From JBCDCP01 sp039181495 (GTDB lineage Bacteria; Pseudomonadota; Alphaproteobacteria; Rhizobiales; Tepidamorphaceae), in assembly GCA_039181495.1 (NCBI GenBank), contig JBCDCP010000028.1, positions 1 through 26,889 of the forward strand: a stretch of DNA of 26,889 nt, given 5' to 3'. Below the pieces are notes generated by a model. That model saw only the letters and a program-made list of their open reading frames with translations. It searched no databases and had not been told where the DNA came from. Below, in pieces: positions 1-7,344 of this stretch. Numbering within the stretch: position 1 is the stretch's first letter; every line of letters begins with the position of its first letter. A program made the translations under genes and the position numbers.

Positions 1-2
1 CG

Positions 3-1115
3 GTTATCCGGTTTGTCTCCGAGAGCTTGGTGCGCGGCAAACATGACGAGCTGCATGGCGCCGTGCGCATGTCGCTGGCGGTGTGTTTACTGTTCAGCGC
101 AACGTTTGCGGCATCCGGAGCCTGGGCCCTGGATACGTTCTGGGGGGTCGACGCCAACCCCTATATCCTGCCATTCATCGTCGCGGCGTTGTGTCTGCCG
201 CTGTTGACACTGGAACAGTGCGTCGAGGGCATCTCGCGGGGGTTTGGCTGGGTAAATCTGGCCTTGATACCGCCCTATCTGTTGCGACCTTCGCTAATGC
301 TCCTCGCCCTGGCCGGTATGATGCTTGCCGGAGCCGAACCGACCGCAGTAACGGCCGTCAAATGTGCGATCGGTGCGGCGTTCATGTCGATCCTGATCCA
401 GTCCATGATCCTCTTCTGGCGGATTTCAAAGACCGTTCCCTACACAGGCGCCCGGTACCGCCCGGCAGCATGGACCGCCGTGGCCATTCCGATGGTGATT
501 GTCGATGGGTCGGGCCTGTTGCAATACCACACTGATCTGATCGTGCTGAGCGCCTACGTTTCTCCGGATCAGCTGGCGATCTATTTCGCTGCTGCCAAGA
601 CGATCTCGCTGATCGGTATCGTGCATTTCGCGGTCACCGCTGTTGCCAACCAGCGTTTTGCCGGATTGGCTGCGGCCGGGGACAGCGACGGGATGGGTCG
701 GTTCATTCGGCAGACGACGAACTGGACCTTCTGGCCAGCGCTGGCCGCGGCGCTTGGATTTGTCATCCTCGGCAAGCCGCTCCTATGGCTTTTTGGCGCC
801 GAGTTCGAAGCCGGCTACCCTGTCATGCTCATTCTGGCCTGTGGCCTTCTGATCCGTGCCTATGTCGGGCTTTCGGAACAGATCCTCAACATGACCGGGC
901 ACCACCGCAAGAGCGCCATCGTGCTAATCGTTGGGTGCTGTATGAACCTGGCGCTGAACATCGCACTGGTCCCGCTTTACGGGCTTGAGGGGGCAGCTGT
1001 CGCCACGGTTTTGTCGACGCTGATGTCGGCCAGCTTCCACGCCGCCTTCGTCAAACAGACAACCGGTGTGAACCCGCTTCTGTGGCATCCATTCGCGATG
1101 CGGAATCCCGGGTAG
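3..1115 (+). CDS. Polysaccharide/lipopolysaccharide flippase, 3' part (5' end outside window)
   Basis: This is the C-terminal portion of an integral membrane protein of the polysaccharide transporter (PST/Wzx-like) branch of the MOP flippase superfamily, which moves lipid-linked sugars across the inner membrane. The frame is open from base 3, before the first possible start (TTG at 27), so the gene begins upstream. About 370 residues are visible, almost entirely alternating hydrophobic helices and short charged loops (for example LALAGMMLAGAEP and LIVGCCMNLALNIALVPLYG). The closing pattern of an NxxLNxxLxPxYGxxGAAxAT-type helix pair is typical of the C-terminal polysaccharide synthesis domain. 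It ends with TAG. The substrate cannot be told. Upstream glycan genes are expected but not visible. A MATE-type exporter is the less likely alternative. Confidence 0.8.
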   Translation, partial: VIRFVSESLVRGKHDELHGAVRMSLAVCLLFSATFAASGAWALDTFWGVDANPYILPFIVAALCLPLLTLEQCVEGISRGFGWVNLALIPPYLLRPSLMLLALAGMMLAGAEPTAVTAVKCAIGAAFMSILIQSMILFWRISKTVPYTGARYRPAAWTAVAIPMVIVDGSGLLQYHTDLIVLSAYVSPDQLAIYFAAAKTISLIGIVHFAVTAVANQRFAGLAAAGDSDGMGRFIRQTTNWTFWPALAAALGFVILGKPLLWLFGAEFEAGYPVMLILACGLLIRAYVGLSEQILNMTGHHRKSAIVLIVGCCMNLALNIALVPLYGLEGAAVATVLSTLMSASFHAAFVKQTTGVNPLLWHPFAMRNPG

Positions 1116-1373
1116 TCAATCGCCGAGCAGCTATGTGGCGGCGACAGACCGCCATGTCGCGAGACTGTTGGTCAGGCGATACTTGTTTGCTGCTGCATCT
1201 GGTCGCAGTTACGCATTATTGCGATACCTTCACATATCACCAGTTGTTTTATGCCCTGACTTTTTGTCTCATCGGCGGAATTACGGTTCCCCGATTCAAC
1301 TTTGAGGGTAAAACCAAGTGCGTCGAGTGCGCTGTCGGACGGGGGCATTGCCGAACCGACCTGAGGTTGTCCA
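1116..1373. other. Intergenic region upstream of MarR gene
   Basis: This 258-base gap between the flippase and the MarR gene has lower GC in its middle (about 1205-1265) and no convincing coding frame, RNA gene or strong terminator. A Shine-Dalgarno GAGG at 1363-1366 lies 7 bases before the MarR ATG. A promoter is expected here, but I cannot assign -35 and -10 boxes with confidence. Confidence 0.4.
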
Positions 1374-1871
1374 ATGAACGCTACGTATCCGATTGATGCG
1401 GAGCTGCTGTTGGCGGGCCGTGATGATATTTCTGATCCCGCATTGCGCGTTTGGTTGCGTATTTCCAGCTGTGTTGCTCTGATTGATGAAGAGTTGCGCC
1501 GCCGTCTGCGAGAAGGATTTGGAACGACACGTCCGCGCTTTGATTTTCTGGCCCATCTTGCGAGCGCTCCAGACGGTTTGACCCTGGGCGAGCTATCGCA
1601 GCGCATGATGGTTTCGAACGGCAATATGACCGGCCTTGCAAAGCGGTTGCTTCAAGAAGGGCTGATTGAGCGGCGACCGGAGGTCACGGACCGGCGGATT
1701 ACCCGGGTCGTGTTGACGGAGGACGGCGCCGAGGCCCAAGCGGCAATGGCTCAGACCTATGAAGACTGTGTTTCTGATTTGCTGACGGACCTCGACCACG
1801 CGGACAAGGAAGTTCTCTTGACCGTGATGTCGTTGCTCAAGAGCTCGGTAAAGTCGCGCCTCACGAGATAG
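1374..1871 (+). CDS. MarR-family transcriptional regulator
   Basis: This is a 165-residue winged-helix DNA-binding protein of the MarR family, which usually acts as a dimeric repressor released by small phenolic or oxidising ligands. After a dimerisation region (about 20-50) comes the MarR core: TRPRFDFLAHLASAPDGLTL, then the recognition-helix region LSQRMMVSNGNMTGLAKRLL (residues about 75-95), and the wing with the typical sequence RRPEVTDRRITRVVLTEDG. The C-terminal helices complete the dimer interface. ATG at 1374 is supported by GAGG seven bases upstream. The gene stands alone in the same direction as the DUF533 gene, 120 bases downstream. Its target is not evident; neither neighbour is a classic MarR target. 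It ends with TAG. Confidence 0.9.
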   Translation: MNATYPIDAELLLAGRDDISDPALRVWLRISSCVALIDEELRRRLREGFGTTRPRFDFLAHLASAPDGLTLGELSQRMMVSNGNMTGLAKRLLQEGLIERRPEVTDRRITRVVLTEDGAEAQAAMAQTYEDCVSDLLTDLDHADKEVLLTVMSLLKSSVKSRLTR

Positions 1872-1991
1872 TTCTCCGGATTTCACTCCTGAGTTTTCCA
1901 GAACCGGCCTCGCCGTTGATTGCTGCCGGGTCTTGCGGAGACTTGCGCCGAATCCCACGTTCAGCGGAACAAACCCAGCGACAGGAATTCA

Positions 1992-2705
1992 ATGATCGAC
2001 GCCAAGAAACTCATCGACCAGTATCTCGGAGCCGGGACTCTGGACAGCCTTTCAGCGCAGGGGCGCGACTATAGCGCGCGGGCACAGGATACCGTGCGCC
2101 AGAACCCGCTAGCGTCCGGTGCTCTTGCTGGCGGTGTTGCTGCGCTGCTGCTTGGGACCAAGTCTGGCCGTAAGCTAGGCAAGAACGCGATCAAGTATGG
2201 TGGCCTGGCCGTTGTCGCGGGGCTCGCCTACAAGGCCTATCGTGATCACCAGGCCGGGCAAAGGCCGCCAATCGATCCCGGATCTGCGGGCGAACCTGAG
2301 TTGATTGCCGCCCCGGCCGATACGCCATTTGTGCCAGATGCTGCGCATGAGAACGAGCGTGCATTGGCGCTACTGGTCGCCATGATCCAGGCTTCAAAGG
2401 CAGATGGGTATATCGACGCCGACGAGCAGACGCGGATTTTTGAGAAGCTCGATAGTGTTGAACTCGACGCCGAGGCCAAGGCATTCGTGCTCGAAGAGAT
2501 GCGCAAGCCTATGGATGTCGATCGCGTGGTGTCCATGGCGGATACGCCCGAGGTTGCAATGGAGCTTTATGCCGCCTCACTGGTTGCTATCGATCCCGAT
2601 CATCCCGCCGAGAAGGGCTACCTTGAAATGCTGGCAGCACGGCTTGGCCTCGATCCCGGCCTGGTTGAGCATCTCAATACGACAGTCGCCGCGGCGCGCA
2701 TCTAA
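1992..2705 (+). CDS. YebE-like DUF533 (TerB-like) inner membrane protein
   Basis: This 237-residue protein belongs to the DUF533/YebE family, whose exact function is not established. The N-terminal part (MIDAKKLIDQYLG) is followed by a glycine/alanine-rich hydrophobic stretch (residues about 38-75: LASGALAGGVAALLLGTKSG, then GGLAVVAGLAYKAYR) that could be one or two membrane segments. A linker rich in Pro and Ala follows, and the C-terminal 120 residues form a helical TerB-like domain (ALLVAMIQASKADGYIDADE) with the acidic loop of that fold. The ATG at 1992 is preferred over GTG/TTG-type starts further upstream because AGGA (1983-1986) lies five bases before it and because the family begins at this point. 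In E. coli yebE responds to envelope stress; whether that holds here is unknown. Its stop overlaps the stop of the convergent aminotransferase. Confidence 0.82.
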   Translation: MIDAKKLIDQYLGAGTLDSLSAQGRDYSARAQDTVRQNPLASGALAGGVAALLLGTKSGRKLGKNAIKYGGLAVVAGLAYKAYRDHQAGQRPPIDPGSAGEPELIAAPADTPFVPDAAHENERALALLVAMIQASKADGYIDADEQTRIFEKLDSVELDAEAKAFVLEEMRKPMDVDRVVSMADTPEVAMELYAASLVAIDPDHPAEKGYLEMLAARLGLDPGLVEHLNTTVAAARI

Positions 2706-2713
2706 CGCGCCGC
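2691..2713. terminator. Hairpin across two convergent stop codons
   Basis: A perfect inverted repeat, GCGGCGCG at 2691-2698 and CGCGCCGC at 2706-2713, forms an 8-bp stem with a 7-base loop. The loop holds the stop codons of both convergent genes (TAA on the plus strand, TAG on the minus). It has no T-run on either side, so it is a weak candidate for a shared bidirectional terminator or an RNA 3'-end protecting stem. Confidence 0.4.
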
Positions 2714-3910
2714 CAGTTCTGGACGCTCAGCGAGAAACTGCTGCATTCGGTCCAATGCCTCGCTAATGCGGGCTTCCGAATTGGCGTAAGACACGCGGAT
2801 ATAGCCTTCACCCAGGATGCCGAAATCCGGGCCACCGATGGTGGCGACACCGGCATCTTCAAGAAGCTTTCCGGACATTTCCTTTGCCGGCATATTGATC
2901 TGGCTGACATTGGGGAATGCATAGAACGCCCCTTGGGGCATGATGCAGGTTACGCCCGGAAGCGTGTTGAGGCCATTGACCACCAGGCGTCTCCGCCGGT
3001 CGAATGCCGCCATCATCTCGGTAACGCAATCCTGCGACCCCTCAAGCGCGGCAATTGCCGCGTGTTGAGCCGCAGCATTCACGCACGACCAAGAGTTGAC
3101 GGCCAGCTTTCGGGCTGCGTCGATCAAGCTATCCGGCCATACCCCATAGCCGAGGCGCCACCCCGTCATGGCATATGTCTTGGACCAGCCATCAAGCAGG
3201 ATCAGCCGGTCACGCAGTCCTTCGAAGTTGAGCAGGCTGCAATGCTCGGCATTGTCATAGACCATCTGACCATAGATCTCGTCTGACAACACCGCGACAT
3301 GCGGATGCTGCAACAATCCCGATGCCAGACGCTCGATCTCGGATCCTGGCGTCACGCCGCCAGTCGGGTTTGCCGGTGAGTTGAGGATGATCAGGCGGGT
3401 TTTCCCGCCAATCAGGCCAAGCGCCTCATCGGCCGAAAAGGCAAACCCGTTCTGTTCACGGATGGGGATCGGAACCGGCGTCGCACCGGTGAACTCGATC
3501 ATCGAGCGATAGATCGGGAATCCAGGATCGGGGTAGAGGATTTCTGCTCCGGGCTCACCGAACATGAGGATGGCGGCGAACATGGTCACTTTGCCACCGG
3601 GGACGATAAGAACACTGTCCGGGGAAACTTGAGCACCGATGCGGCGGTGTATATCGGCCGCGACAGCTTCGCGGAGCGGCTGAATGCCATTTGCCGGGGT
3701 GTAGCCGTGCGTACCATCGCGCAGGGCCTTGATTGCGGCCTCGACGACATGCGGCGGCGTCGGGAAGTCCGGCTGACCAATGCCCAGATTGATGATGTCG
3801 CGACCCCGGCCCGCGAGTTCGGTTGCCCGAGCCAGCACGCGAAAGGCGTTCTCGTCGCCAATGCGGGAGAATGCGGGATTGATCTTGAGCGAGGTGACGG
3901 GCGATTCCAT
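2702..3910 (-). CDS. Class I/II pyridoxal-phosphate aminotransferase
   Basis: This is a fold-type I PLP enzyme of the aspartate/aromatic aminotransferase group, about 402 residues from the ATG at 3910. Visible hallmarks are INLGIGQPDFPTP near the N-terminus, GYTPANGIQPLREAVA, the cofactor-contacting region with NSPANPTGG and SDEIYGQMVYD, and the Schiff-base lysine in DGWSKTYAMTGWRLGY, followed by the substrate-carboxylate arginine region near the C-terminus (GYIRVSYA). The amino-acid specificity cannot be told. ATG at 3937 (nine residues longer) and a further upstream start are possible; AAGGA sits 11 bases before the chosen ATG, and a TATATA box at 3965-3970 would start the transcript close to 3957, ruling out the longest frame. 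It diverges from the rhodanese-chrA operon. It ends with TAG. Confidence 0.9.
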   Translation of the reverse strand: MESPVTSLKINPAFSRIGDENAFRVLARATELAGRGRDIINLGIGQPDFPTPPHVVEAAIKALRDGTHGYTPANGIQPLREAVAADIHRRIGAQVSPDSVLIVPGGKVTMFAAILMFGEPGAEILYPDPGFPIYRSMIEFTGATPVPIPIREQNGFAFSADEALGLIGGKTRLIILNSPANPTGGVTPGSEIERLASGLLQHPHVAVLSDEIYGQMVYDNAEHCSLLNFEGLRDRLILLDGWSKTYAMTGWRLGYGVWPDSLIDAARKLAVNSWSCVNAAAQHAAIAALEGSQDCVTEMMAAFDRRRRLVVNGLNTLPGVTCIMPQGAFYAFPNVSQINMPAKEMSGKLLEDAGVATIGGPDFGILGEGYIRVSYANSEARISEALDRMQQFLAERPELAAR

Positions 3911-3964
3911 TGTGTCGCGAATCCTTGTGAGGCGCATGTCTTGCCTGCGTTGTCTGGCGCCGTC

Positions 3965-3970
3965 TATATA
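3965..3970 (-). promoter_or_regulatory. Possible -10 box of the aminotransferase gene
   Basis: TATATA stands out in a GC-rich divergent intergenic region and is placed so that a minus-strand transcript would start about 20 bases before the ATG at 3937. No good -35 hexamer is seen at 17 bases, and because the box is palindromic it could serve either strand. Confidence 0.3.
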
Positions 3971-4030
3971 TCGGCGCACAGGGGTTCACGCGAGCACCCC
4001 ATCGGCACTGTTGCCGGTCGGCATCCGCCC

Positions 4031-4045
4031 AAGCATCGCATGCTT
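4031..4045. promoter_or_regulatory. Inverted repeat upstream of rhodanese-chrA operon
   Basis: AAGCAT (4031-4036) and ATGCTT (4040-4045) form a perfect 6-bp inverted repeat with a 3-base spacer, and CGCATG occurs twice (4037-4042 and 4048-4053). It lies about 21 bases before the rhodanese ATG, a position suited to a repressor operator. The regulator is not identified; no ChrB-type gene is in the window. Confidence 0.35.
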
Positions 4046-4066
4046 GACGCATGTTTGGAGCCCAAG

Positions 4067-4468
4067 ATGACCGGCAAGATCAAGTCCTTCTCTGATCAGA
4101 ACACCCATTCTATTGCCACTTGCGGCATTGATATCGATCGCCTGAAGCGGCTCCAAGAGTCAGGCAACCTGCCGCAACTGATTGATGTACGTCGGCAACA
4201 CGCTTATCGCGCTTCGGGGATGACCGTGGCAGGCGCAATCCGCGCCGAGCCAGAAAAGCTACTCGATGAAATCGGTCAGATTGACCGTCATCGTGTTGTC
4301 GTCGCCATATGCGTACACGGCCACGAAGTGAGCCAGGGCGCGGCCGCGGCCCTGCGGCAGCGTGGCTATGATGCGTACTTCTTGAGTGGCGGATTCGAAG
4401 CCCTGCATCAGCGCGGTCTGCTGCCGCTCACCAGCATCGAGGATTCCGAGAGGAGTGATGTATCGTGA
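4067..4468 (+). CDS. Single-domain rhodanese (sulfurtransferase-like) protein
   Basis: This 133-residue protein has one rhodanese domain, the fold that transfers sulfane sulfur through an active-site cysteine. After a short N-terminal region, IDVRRQHAYRASGMTVAGAI (residues about 39-58) matches the typical DVRxxxEYxxGHIxGAI segment, although the usual GHI is here GMT. The active-site loop follows VVVAI with Cys82 in CVHGHEVS, and the domain closes with GYDAYFLSGGFEAL. The loop lacks the usual arginine after the cysteine, so activity on thiosulfate is uncertain. ATG at 4067 has GGAG six bases upstream; longer frames run back over the aminotransferase promoter and are rejected. Its TGA overlaps the GTG start of chrA, so the two are translationally coupled, which suggests a supporting role in chromate or sulfur oxyanion handling. 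Confidence 0.82.
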   Translation: MTGKIKSFSDQNTHSIATCGIDIDRLKRLQESGNLPQLIDVRRQHAYRASGMTVAGAIRAEPEKLLDEIGQIDRHRVVVAICVHGHEVSQGAAAALRQRGYDAYFLSGGFEALHQRGLLPLTSIEDSERSDVS

Positions 4469-5808
4469 GCGTGACACCATCATCAAATCAGGTCGATGGT
4501 ACGGTTGGGGGGCATGCGGACGTACAGTTCGGCGACCTCGTTGCCACCTTTGCCAAGATCGGTGTTCTGTCCTTCGGTGGACCGGCCGGACAGATTGCGA
4601 TGATGCATCGCATGCTCGTTGACGAGAAAAGGTGGATCGATGAGAAGCGCTATCTGCATGCACTGAACTATTGCATGCTTCTGCCGGGGCCGGAGGCCAT
4701 GCAGTTGGCGACCTATGTGGGTTGGATGCTGCACGGAGTGCGCGGCGGATTGGCGGCTGGACTGCTCTTCGTGCTGCCCGGTGCCGTCGTCGTTGCCCTG
4801 CTCAGCGTTCTTTATGTTCTCTATCGCGATGTCAGCGGCGTCGATGGGGTCCTGCTCGGCGTCAAGGCTGCGGTTCTGGCTATCGTGGCGCAGGCCCTGA
4901 TCCGGATTTCGGCGCGGGCGCTCAAAGGCAGCGTGGCACTCATCTTCGCCGGGATCGCCTTTGTCGCTATGTTCGTGTTCGACGTGCCATTTCCGCTAGT
5001 GATTCTGGCAGCCGCGGTTGCCGGCGCTGTGCTGATGCGAAAGGCAGGCGGCGGCGCGGACTCGTCGCCAGATGCGGCAATTGACACCGTCGGTGTTGTG
5101 GGCCGGACAATCCGGACGATCGCGGTTTGGGCCACGCTCTGGGCGATACCGCTCTTCGTGATCGTTCTCACGCTCGGTTCAGACCACGTGCTTGCCGATC
5201 TGGCGGCATTCTTCGCCAAACTGGCCGTCGTGACGTTTGGCGGTGCCTACGCTGTGCTGGCTTACATGGCGCAGGCGGCGGTCGACACCCATGGCTGGCT
5301 CGCGCCGGGAGAAATGGTCGATGGGCTGGGACTGGCCGAGACGACGCCTGGACCACTCATTCTGGTGACCCAGTTTGTCGGCTTCCTTGCCGGCTATCGC
5401 TTTCCCGATCCCTTCAGTCCGCTGACCGCCGGTCTGATTGCGGCAGGGCTGACGACGTGGATGACTTTCGTGCCCTGCTTTCTCTGGATCTTTGTTGGTG
5501 CGCCCTATATCGATCGTTTGCGAGGAATCAGTGCCCTGGATGCGGCTCTCACGGGAATAACGGCAGCCGTTGTTGGTGTGATTGCCAAACTTGCGCTTTG
5601 GTTCGGGGTACAGGTCATCTTCACGCAAACGCAGGACGTGTCGATGGGTACGGGCGTGATGCTGCTGCCGGTCTGGAACAGTGTTGATCTTGCGGCGGTT
5701 CTGTTGACGCTGCTGGCGCTTATCCTGGTCTTCCTGATGAAGCGCGGCCCAATGGTTGTGGTACCCGGGCTCGCGGCGGCCGGGGCGATTGCGGCATCGG
5801 TGTTTTAG
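4465..5808 (+). CDS. chrA: ChrA-type chromate transporter (two CHR domains)
   Basis: This 447-residue inner membrane protein belongs to the CHR family (chromate ion transporters), whose studied members export chromate and give chromate resistance. It is the long, two-domain form. The first CHR domain has FAKIGVLSFGGPAGQIAMMH and the signature NYCMLLPGPEAMQLATYVGW (residues about 30-90). The second repeats the pattern with FFAKLAVVTFGGAYAVLAYM and GLGLAETTPGPLILVTQFVGF (about 250-310). Eight to ten or more hydrophobic helices are visible. The GTG start at 4465 overlaps the rhodanese stop in GTGA. A sulfate-related or unknown anion remains possible since many family members are untested. It ends with TAG and converges with a MarR gene 10 bases away. 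Confidence 0.92.
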   Translation: MSVTPSSNQVDGTVGGHADVQFGDLVATFAKIGVLSFGGPAGQIAMMHRMLVDEKRWIDEKRYLHALNYCMLLPGPEAMQLATYVGWMLHGVRGGLAAGLLFVLPGAVVVALLSVLYVLYRDVSGVDGVLLGVKAAVLAIVAQALIRISARALKGSVALIFAGIAFVAMFVFDVPFPLVILAAAVAGAVLMRKAGGGADSSPDAAIDTVGVVGRTIRTIAVWATLWAIPLFVIVLTLGSDHVLADLAAFFAKLAVVTFGGAYAVLAYMAQAAVDTHGWLAPGEMVDGLGLAETTPGPLILVTQFVGFLAGYRFPDPFSPLTAGLIAAGLTTWMTFVPCFLWIFVGAPYIDRLRGISALDAALTGITAAVVGVIAKLALWFGVQVIFTQTQDVSMGTGVMLLPVWNSVDLAAVLLTLLALILVFLMKRGPMVVVPGLAAAGAIAASVF

Positions 5809-5812
5809 GGCG

Positions 5813-5831
5813 CGAGGCCTAGGCGGCCTCG
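5813..5831. terminator. Hairpin between chrA and convergent MarR gene
   Basis: CGAGGCC (5813-5819) and GGCCTCG (5825-5831) form a perfect 7-bp stem with a 5-base loop, starting five bases after the chrA stop and covering the last codons of the convergent MarR gene. There is no T-run directly after it on either strand, so it is a plausible but unproven bidirectional terminator. Confidence 0.4.
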
Positions 5832-6364
5832 GACTTGCGGTTGCCCTTAGACTTTTTGGCTGGCTTCTTTTCGTTCTTCGACGATTTCTTGCTCTTCTTG
5901 CTGTGCTTCTTGGGCTTTGCCGGCTCTTCCTCGGATGGCGGCATCCAGGCTGAAGCCATGCGTTCGAGCAGTTTGGCAAGATTGCTATGGTCCTTCGTGC
6001 TCAGGCCTCGGGTGGCATCGCGTTCAAGACCACGCCAGAGCGCCTTGAGTTTGCGCGCGCAATCTCGGCCCTCATCGGTCAGCAGCACATGGACCTTGCG
6101 GCCGTCTTCGCCAGAGGCATCACGTGTGACAAGGCCCTGTGCGCCCATGCGCGCAATCATCTTGGTTACTGTCGGAGGTTGAACGCCCATGGCATCTGCC
6201 AGCGCGCTCATGGTCTGCCCGTCCTGCTCGCTCAGCAACTGCAGTACGGTTTCCTGACCAGGATGCAGGCCGATCTCTGCCAGCATTGCCGCCGCCCGCG
6301 TCCGGTGCAGCCGCGCCGCGCGCAGGAGGTGATAGCTGAGGGAATCGCGATACCAGCTTTTCAT
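5819..6364 (-). CDS. MarR-family regulator with lysine-rich C-terminal tail
   Basis: This 181-residue protein has a complete MarR winged helix: LSYHLLRAARLHRTRAAAML (dimerisation helix), LHPGQETVLQLLSEQDGQTM, the recognition region MGVQPPTVTKMIARMGAQGL (about 60-80) and the wing TRDASGEDGRKVHVLLTDEG. After the core, from about residue 145, comes a 37-residue tail made of Lys, Ser, Pro and Glu (KPKKHSKKSKKSSKN and more), resembling histone H1-like tails that bind DNA without sequence preference. Such a tail is not part of the MarR family. The ATG at 6364 lacks a clear Shine-Dalgarno. Downstream of the ABC ATPase gene and in the same direction, 74 bases apart, it may be read with it. It ends with TAG. 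Confidence 0.88.
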   Translation of the reverse strand: MKSWYRDSLSYHLLRAARLHRTRAAAMLAEIGLHPGQETVLQLLSEQDGQTMSALADAMGVQPPTVTKMIARMGAQGLVTRDASGEDGRKVHVLLTDEGRDCARKLKALWRGLERDATRGLSTKDHSNLAKLLERMASAWMPPSEEEPAKPKKHSKKSKKSSKNEKKPAKKSKGNRKSEAA

Positions 6365-6406
6365 CGGAGGGCCTGTGGTGTGATCGTGATGCCTCGCACG
6401 GATATA

Positions 6407-6420
6407 TTACAGTATTGTGA
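6407..6420. promoter_or_regulatory. AT-rich near-palindrome upstream of MarR gene
   Basis: TTACAGTATTGTGA is a nearly perfect palindrome (TTACA/TGTGA arms, 4 of 5 pairing) in an AT-rich patch about 45 bases before the MarR start, overlapping a possible minus-strand -10 box (TAATAT). It would suit an autoregulatory MarR operator; this is inference from position and symmetry only. Confidence 0.3.
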
Positions 6421-6438
6421 CTGTCCCTGCGAGCAAGC

Positions 6439-7215
6439 CTAAGCCGGCTCAGACTCTGCCTTTGCCGCCTGTCTCAAGGCTGCTGAAATGCTCGCGCAAC
6501 AGCGCAGGAATTCCGCGTCGCTACGCAAGTCCGGATGTCTGGGGAAAGGGAAGTCGCACGCGATGTCATCGACGATTCGGCCCGGTCGCGGCGATAGAAT
6601 CAACACGCGCGATGATAGGAATGCGGCTTCAATTACCGAATGGGTGACAAACACCAATGTCATGGATTCCCGGGACACCAGATCGGATAACATGTCGTTG
6701 AGCTCAAAGCGGGTCAGCTCATCCAGTGCGGCAAAGGGTTCGTCCATAAGCAACAGGGAAGGCTGCTCAATTAAGGCACGGGCGATTGATACCCGCATGC
6801 GCATGCCACCGGAAAGCTGATCGGGTCTTGCATCGGCCCAATCCTGGAGACTGACGCTGGCAAGCGCTTGGTGCACCGACTCTTGAGCCTGGATACGCGA
6901 CGCCCCGCGCAGGCGGAGCGGCAGCCATACATTGTCGAAGACGCTGGCCCACGGCAGCAGTGCAGCATCCTGAAACACAAAGCCGATGCCGCCTTTGACT
7001 TGGCGATGCGGCTCAGCGGGATCGTTGACTCGGACCGATCCCGCGTGAGCCTTGTCGAGGCCTGCAATGATGCGTAGCAGGGTGGACTTTCCGCAACCTG
7101 ATGGACCAACCACCGATATCCGTTCGCCGGTCTCGACGCTCAGGTTGACTGGGCCCAAGACCTGACCAGCCGCTGGAAAACTCTGGGCCACGGTGTTGAG
7201 TTCAAGATGCGGCAT
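6439..7215 (-). CDS. ABC transporter ATP-binding protein, nitrate/sulfonate/taurine type
   Basis: This 258-residue ATPase powers an importer of the SsuB/TauB/NrtD class. All nucleotide-binding motifs are present in order: Walker A GPSGCGKST, Q-loop FVFQDAALLPW, signature LSGGMRMRVSIARAL, Walker B LLLMDEPFAALDE and H-loop FVTHSVIEA. The sentence LLPWASVFDNVWLPL is typical of this class. The start at 7215 (PHLELNTVAQSF follows) matches family length; a longer frame to 7392 would overlap the creatininase gene and is rejected. The Shine-Dalgarno is weak. No permease or binding protein gene is adjacent on either side, so it is an orphan within this window and its substrate is unknown. It diverges from the creatininase gene. 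It ends with TAG. Confidence 0.9.
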   Translation of the reverse strand: MPHLELNTVAQSFPAAGQVLGPVNLSVETGERISVVGPSGCGKSTLLRIIAGLDKAHAGSVRVNDPAEPHRQVKGGIGFVFQDAALLPWASVFDNVWLPLRLRGASRIQAQESVHQALASVSLQDWADARPDQLSGGMRMRVSIARALIEQPSLLLMDEPFAALDELTRFELNDMLSDLVSRESMTLVFVTHSVIEAAFLSSRVLILSPRPGRIVDDIACDFPFPRHPDLRSDAEFLRCCASISAALRQAAKAESEPA

Positions 7216-7332
7216 GGGGCGCGGTCCAGCGTCGTGCAATTGGGTCTTGTAGGGTTGCGGGCTGGTTGCTTTTGGCCTTTTCTGGCCGCGCGTTGCAAGC
7301 GTATCCGGCAATTCAGGTCGGAACGTTCGATC

Positions 7333-7338
7333 GGAGGG
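7333..7338 (+). promoter_or_regulatory. Ribosome binding site deciding the TTG start of the creatininase gene
   Basis: GGAGGG lies six bases before a TTG at 7345. No ATG is suitably placed: the longer frame begins inside the divergent ABC ATPase gene. This strong site makes TTG at 7345 the likely start. Confidence 0.6.
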
Positions 7339-7344
7339 CTTCCC

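Noticed and set aside
3629..4066. N-terminal extension of the rhodanese back to 3629
   Set aside because: It would overlap the aminotransferase gene and its promoter; the strong GGAG before ATG 4067 and family length favour the short form.
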